From positions 930,001 through 994,000 of the forward strand of contig JAJTUP010000013.1 of assembly GCA_021399435.1 (NCBI GenBank): a stretch of DNA of 64,000 bases. Direction: 5' to 3'. The stretch's first letter is position 1. Each line of letters begins with the position of its first letter. This stretch comes from Diaporthe sp. PMI_573 (Eukaryota > Ascomycota > Sordariomycetes > Diaporthales > Diaporthaceae). Below are positions 56,058-64,000 of the stretch, in pieces. The notes under the pieces were generated by a model that saw nothing but the letters and a program-made list of their open reading frames with translations, had not been told where the DNA came from and did no database searches. The position numbers and the translations under genes are program-made.

Positions 56058-57711
56058 AAACCCACCTTGCTTGCACGCATATGTGTTAGTCAGGTCACTT
56101 ATTCTCTGATGATCCCTGGCTAACGATCCGTCATTTGTTGTGTCACTCAATCATGGTTTTAGGCTGCGGGCCAGCTCCCCCGGCCATCCAGATCAACCAA
56201 TCTCGCGTCAAGCACACCTAATCGACGCAGCCCGGGTGGGGCCTCGAAACGGGATGGTACTGTAACTCAGTGTGATCAGCCTAGTACGTACGTGGATACC
56301 CTGTATTTACAAGACAAGTAAAGGTCGACCGGACCCTTCGATTTCCCCATTGATGATAGTGCATGATGGATGAATTCGACCCGCCCGTTTCTTCGCAGCG
56401 AGTCTGTCCGCGAGAGCAAAGGCAATTTGACGGTTGCACCGTTGCATTCTGCGCACAGGCTCAGCACAGGCGTCGATGCCATGCGGGCTCGCCTCCCGGC
56501 TGAAGAATTATAGATCTAGCTCCCACGTACAGCATCACATCCTCGTGTCGAGGGGCAGAGTTCACACCATGTCGCCCTGCACCTCATCGTGGTGTCCGCG
56601 TCAACGATTGCGCGCGCACACATCCGCACACGCACTGTCAGGGTCGTGCAGCAGTTCCTGCCGCCATGCGCACCTCTCATGCAGGAACAATGGCCCCTGG
56701 CTCCTTCCCTCCCCGATCCCCCCCGGCCCCCCTTGGCGCTCACACTACCCGTGCATCCCCCCTCCATCCTCAGGGCAAGGCAGGGCTGTCCTTTCCCCCT
56801 CGATCATGGGAAACATCGAGGTCCGCATCTTCGGGAGGACCAACCGGTCAATCTCATACCCCTGGACGTTACTTCGCGTGGCCTCTCCCTGCCTCCTCTC
56901 GTCTATGCGCTGACGGGTCTACTGTGTAATCGGCTCCCCCACCCATCCCCAGACGTCGCCAAGGGCCCGTCGAGTGACAACACCGAGTGCTCCATGTGAT
57001 ACTAGAGCCCTTCGCTTTGGCCCAGGAGCACAAGCTGGCCACACCGTCCCTTGTCGTCCGAGACCCACCCAACGAGATGCACGTCGCGACCAAGAGAAGA
57101 CAACTTCAAACCTCGGCAGTATCTCGGGCCGTCACTCTGAAAGTGTTGGTCGAGCATTCTTTGCCGACAGGACGTTGTTGGTTCGACCGTGTCACAAAGT
57201 CTTCGTAGGATCAACCACCATTCCTACGCAGTAACCCATGCTAGCGAAGCTTGCTGCCTTAGGCTTGACCCAATCGCCTGGCTCTCCCAGCTGCCCGGCC
57301 GAACCTGGCATGTCGCTTGGGCGCGGGCGAGGACTTCGCAGAGCGCACGTCACCCCGCGAAGGACTACCCAGGGGACGAAGCCGTGCATCCTGACCGGGA
57401 CTACCGCAGGGCGGGCACGCGATGCGTCCCTACTCCGTCGTGCGAAGCATCGCGTCATGCAGTCAGCTATACGGAACCAGGCTTACTTACATACTGTAGC
57501 AGAAATGTTCCTGCAAGAAATCCACGCAGCGGCTGTGTATGCGCCATCGGCGACTTGGTGGATCGATGTGGCACCGAGACTCCCAACAACTTCAGCTTCA
57601 TAACCTCATTCGGTGCTTCGCCCCGTGCCTGCAGCTGCTGCTACACATTGTGAGCCCCAATCAACCGCAGAGGCACAATGTCCAGCCAGCACTGCGTCCC
57701 CATCGTACGTT

Positions 57712-57723
57712 GGGGGGGGGGGG
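57712..57723. repeat. G12 homopolymer
   Basis: Twelve G in a row, intergenic, about 900 bases upstream of the rhodopsin-domain gene. Confidence 0.9.
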
Positions 57724-58617
57724 TTTGTTCTCTTTTCATCTCGGGCCTGGCGCTGGACTCTCTGTCACATGTTTGTAATCGCCAGCTACATATTGACCCT
57801 TGCGAGACCCAGATATGTCGCACCTCCGCCCTCGGACGCACGAGATGGGTCTCGACAAGTCTCTTGAAAGTTGTGATTTTAGACACCCTGGGATCCTCTT
57901 ATTAGCTACGTCTCGAAGCGGCTCAAGGCGACAGGGAACCATTGTCTTACTGTGTGCACGTACTTTGCCCTCGTTCCTCCGCCACTCCGGTCTGGCGCGC
58001 CATCCACCCTTGCCCCTTTTTCATTTATCCCAACAAGGCAAGACACAACCAAGCTTTCGCCTGCTGGGAGGAGCTCAGAAGTCTCATCTCTCTTGGTGAC
58101 CCCGGGTGGGCAAAGGAACCAGGCCCCGGTCGAAGCAAGGCTGCCCCGGGCTTCCAAAACGTTCCTCGAGCAGCCGCAGCAGGGTAGCATCTCCTGCGTC
58201 GAACGCCTTGTCTTCCCGCGTGGCAGCCCCTCCCAGCCCTGTCATCCCTGTAGTCCTCCTTCTCGAGGAGGGCATGCCGGTTCTATTTGCTCTCCTGGTG
58301 CAATGCACGCGGGAGGGGGATTTCGGCGGATGTGGTGTGAGAAGTAGTACTTCCTCGCCGTTGCTACCGCGCCGCATGCCACCCGGGAGGAACATATTTG
58401 ATCTGGGCCCCTCCCCACGCGATCCCACGCCTTGATATCTGATCTCTTTCGTTGTTCCCCTTGATCTGACCTCTTCCGGATCGTTATACTTGGATACCCT
58501 GCCTCATACATGTGACCTCAAACTTTCCGCCCGACTTGTATGAATTAATACGCGACCTCAGGCTTGCACCTCTTGGTCGATCGGACCTTGTCGCTTCTAT
58601 GAACGCAACCGGCTCTC

Positions 58618-60395
58618 ATGGCCGACGATGCTACTTACCTCGCTGAATACAATGGCGGGGCCCTAGTGGGCACTGCCGCGTCCTTCTTGATTTTGACCTT
58701 CTTCTCCGTCGGGCTGCGTACATATGTTCGAGGTGTCTTGACAAATAGCTTCTTCGCCGACGACTGGCTCATGCTGGCTGCTCAGGTACGGGCCCAAATC
58801 TCGAGACGGTTCCTTCCATGAGACCGCATTGATGGCTGACCGAGAGGCCAGGCCGTCTTCACCATATCGTGCACATTTATACTGCTCGGCGTCGACACAG
58901 GGCTGGGAAGGCACAACAAGGCGATGCCACAGAACCAGGAGATACAAGCTCTGAAGGTAAGCAAGCCCTCTTTCGGAGCCAATGCTCCAAGGCCGCAGAC
59001 TGACGGGCCGAACCTACCTCACGCGACAGTGGCAAGCCCTAGCAACGGCGACATATGTCCTCAACATGATGTTTATCAAGCTGTCGATCGGCTTCTTCCT
59101 CCTGCGGCTGGCGGTGCAGAAGCGTTACCTGTACACTATCTACGGGACCATGTTCGTCGTCTTGATCTGGTCCCTGGCCCTGTGGTTCTGGGACATATTC
59201 CAGTGCAGCCCTGTCCCGGCCCAGTGGGACTACACCATCCCGAATCTTAAGTGCGTGTCGGCGCAGGAGGTTGTCAACGCGGCCTACGCACTGTCCGTTA
59301 TGACCATCGTCACGGACTGGCTGTTTGCGCTACTCCCGATCCCTATGATCTGGCACGTCAAAATGAGCCCGCAGGCCAAGGCTACGGTGTTTGTGGTATT
59401 GGGGCTGGGTGTCTTGTAGGTTAATCCAGCTTTACACTACGTTGTGGTGCTTGGGAGACACCAAGGCTGACTTTCGCCCCTTCAGCGCCTCCATTGCGAC
59501 CCTGATCAGGCTGAAGTTTCTCTCCGACCTTACGGACACGTCCGATATCTTGTGTAAGAATTGATCCCAGCTCTCATTTTGTTCCTTCTGAAATACAATT
59601 GCCTTGCTGACAAACCTCTAGTTGCCGGAACCGACGCGATGGTCTGGACCCTCGTCGAACCGGGTGTGGCCATAGTTGCCTCGAGCCTCGTCACCATCCG
59701 GCCCCTCCTTCGCAAGATGCGCCTCAAGGGTTTCGAGTCAACAGAGCGAAGCCGCGGTCTGCAATACACAGGCCAGAGCGGCAGCCTCGGCGCCACTGGG
59801 GGATCCAGGGGCGGAGCCACTACCCGGTCCGGCACACGGCGGGCCGGGGGCATGCCGGGCTACGGCCCAGGAAGCAGTATCAAGCTCGCGGACATGGAGC
59901 CTGGTTTCGGAGGTGGCAGTCACAAAGGCGGCGGCGGCTATTGGTCGCAGGAGACAACGCTGACATCAAGGACGTCGACACGCGCGGGTAGGAACGGCTG
60001 GGGCGTCGGGGTAGCGGTTACGGTGCGGGAGGACGACGAGGACGGCGACAGGATCTCGCCAGCGGTCGCAGGTCATCATGGAAGGAGCGGTATATCGACA
60101 CCCGACAGTGATGTCTTCGTAATCGAGGGCCCGGCGAGGACGCATCAACCCGGGCAGACCGCGGGCGCGTGGAGAAGCGAGACGCCGACGAGCGCCGAGG
60201 AGTCTGAGCAAAGCCAAGGGTTGAGATATCCCAGACACCAAGGAAGTGAGTCGACGGCCGCCGCGCCAGCCGCCCATCCTCGAAATCCCCGAAATCCCGT
60301 CCCTTGGCCACTTCCTGACTAACGGATCCGCTCCTACTTTAGCTGGCACTCGGAGGGTGTCGTCGCCTGACTTCCCCATACCAAACCCTCTATAG
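58618..60395 (+). CDS. Fungal rhodopsin-domain seven-helix membrane protein
   Basis: Six exons, 58618-58785, 58852-58956, 59030-59415, 59486-59553, 59622-60245 and 60343-60395, give 467 aa. The family (Pth11-like/SAT14-like integral membrane proteins) is large in plant-associated and saprophytic ascomycetes; most members have no known ligand. Helix 1 lies in GTAASFLILTFFSVGLRTYVR, followed by the hallmark DDWLMLAA; later helices include VLNMMFIKLSIGFFLLRL, FVVLIWSLALWFWDIFQCSP, the TDWLFALLPIPMIW segment and ASIATLIRLKFL. No N-terminal CFEM domain is present. The cytoplasmic tail from about residue 285 is Gly/Ser/Thr-rich and ends RRVSSPDFPIPNPL, which needs the last intron (GTGAGT, branch CTAAC, TTTAG) to be spliced. 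All five introns carry usable signals and keep the frame. Confidence 0.87.
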
Positions 60396-61579
60396 AGCTG
60401 TCTCAGTTGGCTTTAATTCGTTTTAAATAGGGGTTTCAAAAGCGAGCGAAAGGCGCCTGGAGTTTCCTGCTAGGCCGTGGCCCTGGATAAAGTCCTCTCA
60501 CCCGTGTCCTGTTAGCTTCGTGATCATCATGCGTCGGCTCGTCTGTCAAGGTCGTGGCCAGTAGATTGAGCATGGCCTGTACCTGGATTTTGCGGGTATG
60601 CCCAACAGCCAAATGTAGAGCTGTAGTCAGCCAAGTTTGGGACATTCCCACATGCCTCCCATATTCGTCCGGCTTCTACCCATTTTGCGCGAGACATTCG
60701 TGTTGCAAAACGCCGCGTTGATACAAGCTTCATGTTATCAGTGGCTACATACACCACATCGGTTCGCAAGTTCACTTTAGAAACGGGCACGGATTTCTTC
60801 GGGCAAGCTAGCGCCCAGACTAACATGAAGGATTCCAATCACGATCCATACTTGCGCCGACCGTTTGATTTATTGTCTCGCGGGGTCCCCTTTAATTGGC
60901 GCCTTGACTATTCGTCGCTAGTGTGTGGTACAATGTGCCTTCCACTTCTTCAGAAAGAAGTTTTGCATGATGGGATGGGCGGACATTCACCATGACTTCA
61001 TGAAATGTGGGTATAGTACACAAGTCTGCTACACAGATGCGCTGAGGATGTTCAGATCGATCAAATCATATGCCTCACTGATCTGCTTCTATTTCCCCAT
61101 CTATCGTTACTTTATTGACCGTTGCGACCGAAACCGCCGGAGACTTTACCGGTCACAACGGCAGTATTTTCACGAACAGTAGACTGGACACGTGGTGCAC
61201 TCAAGATGTGCACTCAAGATATCTGCAAACCAATTTCTTACATAGCTCTATTTCGAGGGATACAGAAATGATCACCCCTAACCGCCTTTGACGTCGGCGC
61301 CTTGTCCCGTAAACTCCACGCTATGACACCACCAGGCACCTGATCCATACACCTGGCCGACTCGCTCTTTGCCGCGCCATGTAAGCCACCCTATACGCTC
61401 TTGACGCTGCTTGTGGATGCCCGTCTTCAATGAAGGGCAATCAGGTTTTGACCGGAATATGACAGCCCCAGAAGCATCCGGTGACGTTTTCGAGCGCGGT
61501 CTGCTCTTCCAGGCCATACAAATTACAGCCCCTCTCCCCGGGGGCCCGAATTGACTTTTACCCGTGCGACAGACCACAA
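60396..61579. other. Convergent intergenic region, rhodopsin-domain gene / ubc7
   Basis: About 1.2 kb between facing 3' ends. Frames of up to 178 codons here overlap the ubc7 3' end and carry no motif. The part 60700-61250 is somewhat more AT-rich; no transposon was recognised. Confidence 0.55.
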
Positions 61580-62182
61580 TCACAACCCCAGCGACTGCCT
61601 GACGCTCTCCTTGACCCTCGTGTCGTACTCCTGGCGGTGGTCGCGCCACATCTTGGCGGCGTCGACGTTTGCGGGGCTCTCGTCGTTGGGCTCGGCGAGG
61701 AGGTTCATGACGGACAGCAGGATCTTCTCGACTGACTGGATGGGCGACCAGCGCTCCGAGGCGTGTTCGTAGTGGTTGGGGTCGTCGCCGGCCGGGTGGA
61801 GGATGGAGATGCATACCAGGCCGCTTGGGTAGACTAGGCCCACGGTGTCAGCATGTGCGCGCGTATCCATACAGGCAGGCAGGCAGGCAGGATGGAATAA
61901 GAGCGGAAAGAGAAAGACAGTTCCTGTCCCGTACGTACTGTTTGGGTGCCATATCTCGCCCAGGAACTTCATCGTTGGCGGGGCCAGGGGGTAGTCTGCC
62001 GGGAACTTGAGCTCCGCCGGGAACACGCCGCCCTCGAAGGGTGTCCCTTCTGGCCCTTGGATCATGGCCTCCCAGTGCAGCAGGTCATCTTCGGAGACGG
62101 GGCCGGCCGTGATGCCGTCGGGTGGGTTCTTGGTGAGCATGCGGTATTCCTGGAGCAGGCGGCGGTGGGCGGTCGATGACAT
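61580..62182 (-). CDS. ubc7: Ubiquitin-conjugating enzyme E2, Ubc7 type
   Basis: Two exons, 62182-61939 and 61833-61580, give 165 aa, the same length as yeast Ubc7. The enzyme works with ER-membrane ligases in ER-associated degradation. The E2 fold shows FPADYPLAPPTMKFLGEIWHPN, then the catalytic Cys89 in YPSGLVCISILH, and the Ubc7-specific acidic insertion HPAGDDPNHYEHASERW just after it. The C terminus keeps the SP.NVDAAKMWR block. The 105-nt intron (61938-61834) interrupts the codon after HPN; its donor is GTACGT and acceptor CTAG. It contains a CAGG tetranucleotide array. The gene is divergent to the partial gene at the right edge, with 338 bases between start codons. Confidence 0.96.
   Translation of the reverse strand: MSSTAHRRLLQEYRMLTKNPPDGITAGPVSEDDLLHWEAMIQGPEGTPFEGGVFPAELKFPADYPLAPPTMKFLGEIWHPNSTYGTGTVFLFPLLFHPACLPACMDTRAHADTVGLVYPSGLVCISILHPAGDDPNHYEHASERWSPIQSVEKILLSVMNLLAEPNDESPANVDAAKMWRDHRQEYDTRVKESVRQSLGL
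61872..61890. repeat. (CAGG)n array inside the ubc7 intron
   Basis: Four to five CAGG units on the plus strand within the ubc7 intron; they read CCTG on the transcript and make part of its pyrimidine-rich stretch. Confidence 0.85.
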
Positions 62183-62520
62183 GGTGGCTTGTTTTGAGAA
62201 CGGCCGTCGTCTTGCGCGGAAGGTGAGTGAATGCAGGGTGATGTATTTGTATGGAAAGAGGAACCAAGGAAGAAGTAAAGATGTCGTCGTGTGCTGAGTT
62301 GAGGTCGCGTGGTGGGGCCCGGCCTACACTAAGTGGGCGGCAGGACGATCGGCAGAGAAAGTGCCTGCGCTAAAACCCACCCCCGGCCCAAGGCTCCGGA
62401 TCGAAAGCTCATTCTGGGAGCTATGCCTGCCCGCCCTATTTGCCCCGAGCTCCCGCCCCAGCTCCAAGTTCAAGCTTGGACTACCTCCGTGTGCCAACCC
62501 GAGGTCCCATACGGCGCGCC
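62183..62520. promoter_or_regulatory. Bidirectional promoter region, ubc7 / Mmc1-like gene
   Basis: 338 bases separate the two divergent start codons, so both promoters must lie here or overlap the first exons. No specific element is called. Confidence 0.5.
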
Positions 62521-64000
62521 ATGCCACCACGACTGAGCATGCGGTCTGTAGCAGGCTGCCGTCCAACCTCATTGCACAGGGTCGCCACGAAGCCAACGTC
62601 CACTGTCTGCTTGTTCTGTTCCCTGGCGGCCCGTCCCAACTCGTCCGCGCCTCGAAGGTCGCGGCGCAAATCTCTGGCGACGCGTCGGAACCAGTCCACC
62701 GCCGCCCCCGGCCCGTCGTCGAACCCCCGAAAAGAGCTTTCAGATGCCCTCCAGGAACTCCAGAAGCATGCAACCAATTACGTGAACCTGTCGCGGGTCC
62801 AATTGGCCCTCAACGCGCTGCGCCAGGACGCCGGCCAAGAAACCGTCAGAGTCGCCATCCTCGGGCTGACGAATGGATCCGAGTCGGGACAGACGGCCAA
62901 GGAGGTCCTGCGGCTGCTGCTCGCAGACCCATTGTCGCCGGAGCAGGATTGGGAGAGGGAATTGATGAGCCATGACGCGAGACAACCGCTGATAGTCCGT
63001 GTTGGGGCAGGTCACGAAGGCGATGCTGAGGGAAATGGCGAGGGAACCATGACGTACGCGAGGGGTGGTCTGTTGAGGGAGATCAATGTCTCCTCGCCGG
63101 GTCTCAACGGCAGAAACCTCGAGATACTGCTTACAGAGACCAATCCACTCGCCGACTCGACCGGAGGTGCGTTCCAGAACTTGGAGGAGGCCGCATTGGT
63201 GCCAACGGTGGATATTCCTACCTCCAACACCGGGAGATACACCCCTGTCACGACACCTGTACACAAAGCTCTGCTCGTCACAGACGGGATGCTGGGAGCC
63301 GCCTCGTTGGCCAACATCCCTCTACTCTCTGGGAAGGGTGCGATCACCGCTGCGGTCAACACGCCTGGATACCAACCAGAAGACCAATCGGCCTTACCAT
63401 TTGCTACGATTGACGTCAAAACGGCCTCCCAGGGCTTGGATGCCTTGCGCCAAAGCGTAGACAGAGGTTTCGAGTATGAGAAGCTATGGTTCAAGAGCAA
63501 CATGCCTTCTGTAACGACCTGGCTGAAGTCTGGGGTCACGAAAGGGGGAGAGGGGGTCACAAAAGATGCTGTCCGAGAGTCGATTGCGTCTGTCCTGTTG
63601 AATACCCACGCCAGGATACAGCACGAGGAAGCCCGCAGAATGTCCTCGAAGCTCTCGGCCCAGACGTCTACCGCCATTCCTACGCTGAACGCAGCGCTGG
63701 CAGAATGGGCCGAGAAGTCCCATGCGGAGCTACAGGAGCAGCTGGACAAGGCATTCACAGGCAGGCGGTGGCGGAAGTTGAATTGGTGGAAGCTCTTTTG
63801 GCGCGTCGACGACGTCGGCGTGCTGTCGTCCGAGATGCTCTCGCAGAGGTTCCTGCCCGGTGCGGAGCGGAACGTCATCTTCCTCGCCGGCAAGATCGAG
63901 GGATCCGGCGTTGTCGGCCAAGACGCCCGCAGCAAGACGCCCTACTCACTGCCGACGATAGCTTCGACCGCGAAGCAAGCTGAGGCGGCAGCAGACCCAA
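62521..64000 (+). CDS. Mitochondrial Mmc1-like protein, 3' end beyond window (partial)
   Basis: An open frame of 493 codons runs from ATG 62521 to the window edge with no stop and no need for an intron. The first 60 residues are Arg/Ser/Thr-rich with almost no acidic residue, as in a mitochondrial presequence. Then come a helical block (ELSDALQELQKHATNYVNLSRVQ), RVAILGLTNGSESGQTAKEVLRLLLADPL, and a region VHKALLVTDGMLGAASLANIPL. The later part is helical and includes RRWRKLNWWKLFWRVDDVGVLSSEML, which looks like the membrane-associated end. From memory this resembles the fungal mitochondrial Mmc1 family, thought to be distant from dynamin-like proteins; a canonical P-loop is not visible. A second in-frame ATG lies at 62539. 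The family name is a moderate-confidence recollection; the reading frame itself is very strong. Confidence 0.72.
   Translation, partial: MPPRLSMRSVAGCRPTSLHRVATKPTSTVCLFCSLAARPNSSAPRRSRRKSLATRRNQSTAAPGPSSNPRKELSDALQELQKHATNYVNLSRVQLALNALRQDAGQETVRVAILGLTNGSESGQTAKEVLRLLLADPLSPEQDWERELMSHDARQPLIVRVGAGHEGDAEGNGEGTMTYARGGLLREINVSSPGLNGRNLEILLTETNPLADSTGGAFQNLEEAALVPTVDIPTSNTGRYTPVTTPVHKALLVTDGMLGAASLANIPLLSGKGAITAAVNTPGYQPEDQSALPFATIDVKTASQGLDALRQSVDRGFEYEKLWFKSNMPSVTTWLKSGVTKGGEGVTKDAVRESIASVLLNTHARIQHEEARRMSSKLSAQTSTAIPTLNAALAEWAEKSHAELQEQLDKAFTGRRWRKLNWWKLFWRVDDVGVLSSEMLSQRFLPGAERNVIFLAGKIEGSGVVGQDARSKTPYSLPTIASTAKQAEAAADP

Larger units (their letters stand above)
55063..58617. other. Long gene-poor divergent region
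   Basis: About 3.5 kb between divergent genes. It holds a (CAT/CAC)n stretch (about 55733-55755), a C10 run (56048-56057) and a G12 run (57712-57723). Frames of 120-160 codons occur on both strands at 56434-57653 and 57952-58435 without motifs. I see no tRNA, although GGTTCGACC at about 57178 looks like part of a B box; no matching stem or A box was found. Confidence 0.5.

Noticed and set aside
57170..57200. tRNA-like B box (GGTTCGACC)
   Set aside because: No pairing T stem, no A box at the right distance and no acceptor stem could be found.
56434..57653. Cluster of 120-160-codon frames on the plus strand
   Set aside because: Composition is Ser/Pro/Arg/His-rich and differs between overlapping frames; no motif or convincing splice structure.
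63012..63935. 307-codon minus-strand frame at the right edge
   Set aside because: It is antisense to the much longer 493-codon plus frame, which has a plausible leader and conserved-looking blocks.
1..64000. CRISPR array, prophage, bacterial operon, secondary-metabolite cluster or intact transposon
   Set aside because: The gene structure is eukaryotic throughout, and no spaced direct repeats, transposase, reverse transcriptase or synthase domains were seen.

Overview
This window is nuclear DNA from a filamentous ascomycete (Pezizomycotina, most likely Sordariomycetes). The evidence is short GT-AG introns (about 55-110 nt) with CTRAC-like branch sites, monocistronic genes on both strands separated by 0.3-7 kb of non-coding DNA, and a gene set that includes fungus-specific families (rhodopsin-domain membrane protein, DUF7704-type protein, Zn2Cys6 factor). 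Domain names rest on motifs read by eye and on family knowledge; no database search was run. I cannot name the species.

Left part (1-26.8 kb), a housekeeping block: aprataxin-like HIT/zinc-finger protein (-), UBA-RWD DExH-box RNA helicase (+), cohesin SA/Scc3 subunit (+), telomere protein Pot1 (-), importin alpha (+), a mitochondrial gamma-butyrobetaine dioxygenase-like enzyme (+), urease accessory protein UreD (-), RNA polymerase III subunit RPC53/RPC4 (+), and an auxilin-like UBA-TPR-J protein (-).

Middle part (27.8-46.7 kb): a DUG3-type glutamine amidotransferase (+), kynurenine formamidase (+), a Zn2Cys6 regulator with its zinc cluster near the C terminus (-), then about 7 kb with no recognisable coding gene, then a B-type cyclin (+). 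The regulator and the cyclin are divergent and may share this long regulatory region.

Right part (46.7-64 kb): EF-hand mitochondrial aspartate/glutamate carrier (+), cystinosin-type PQ-loop transporter (+), DUF7704-type membrane protein (-), a seven-helix fungal rhodopsin-domain protein (+), the ER-associated degradation E2 Ubc7 (-), and a long open frame that runs off the right edge and resembles the fungal mitochondrial Mmc1 family (+).

No tRNA, rRNA, CRISPR array, intact transposon or secondary-metabolite cluster was recognised. The genes do not form one pathway. Loose themes are genome maintenance (aprataxin, cohesin, Pot1, cyclin B) and mitochondrial or nitrogen metabolism (carnitine-type dioxygenase, aspartate/glutamate carrier, urease maturation, glutathione and kynurenine breakdown). 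The most unusual points are an expected cyclin intron that ends in GG instead of AG, two genes with 12- and 15-nt first coding exons, many long G/C homopolymer runs confined to intergenic DNA, and the large gene-free region upstream of the cyclin.
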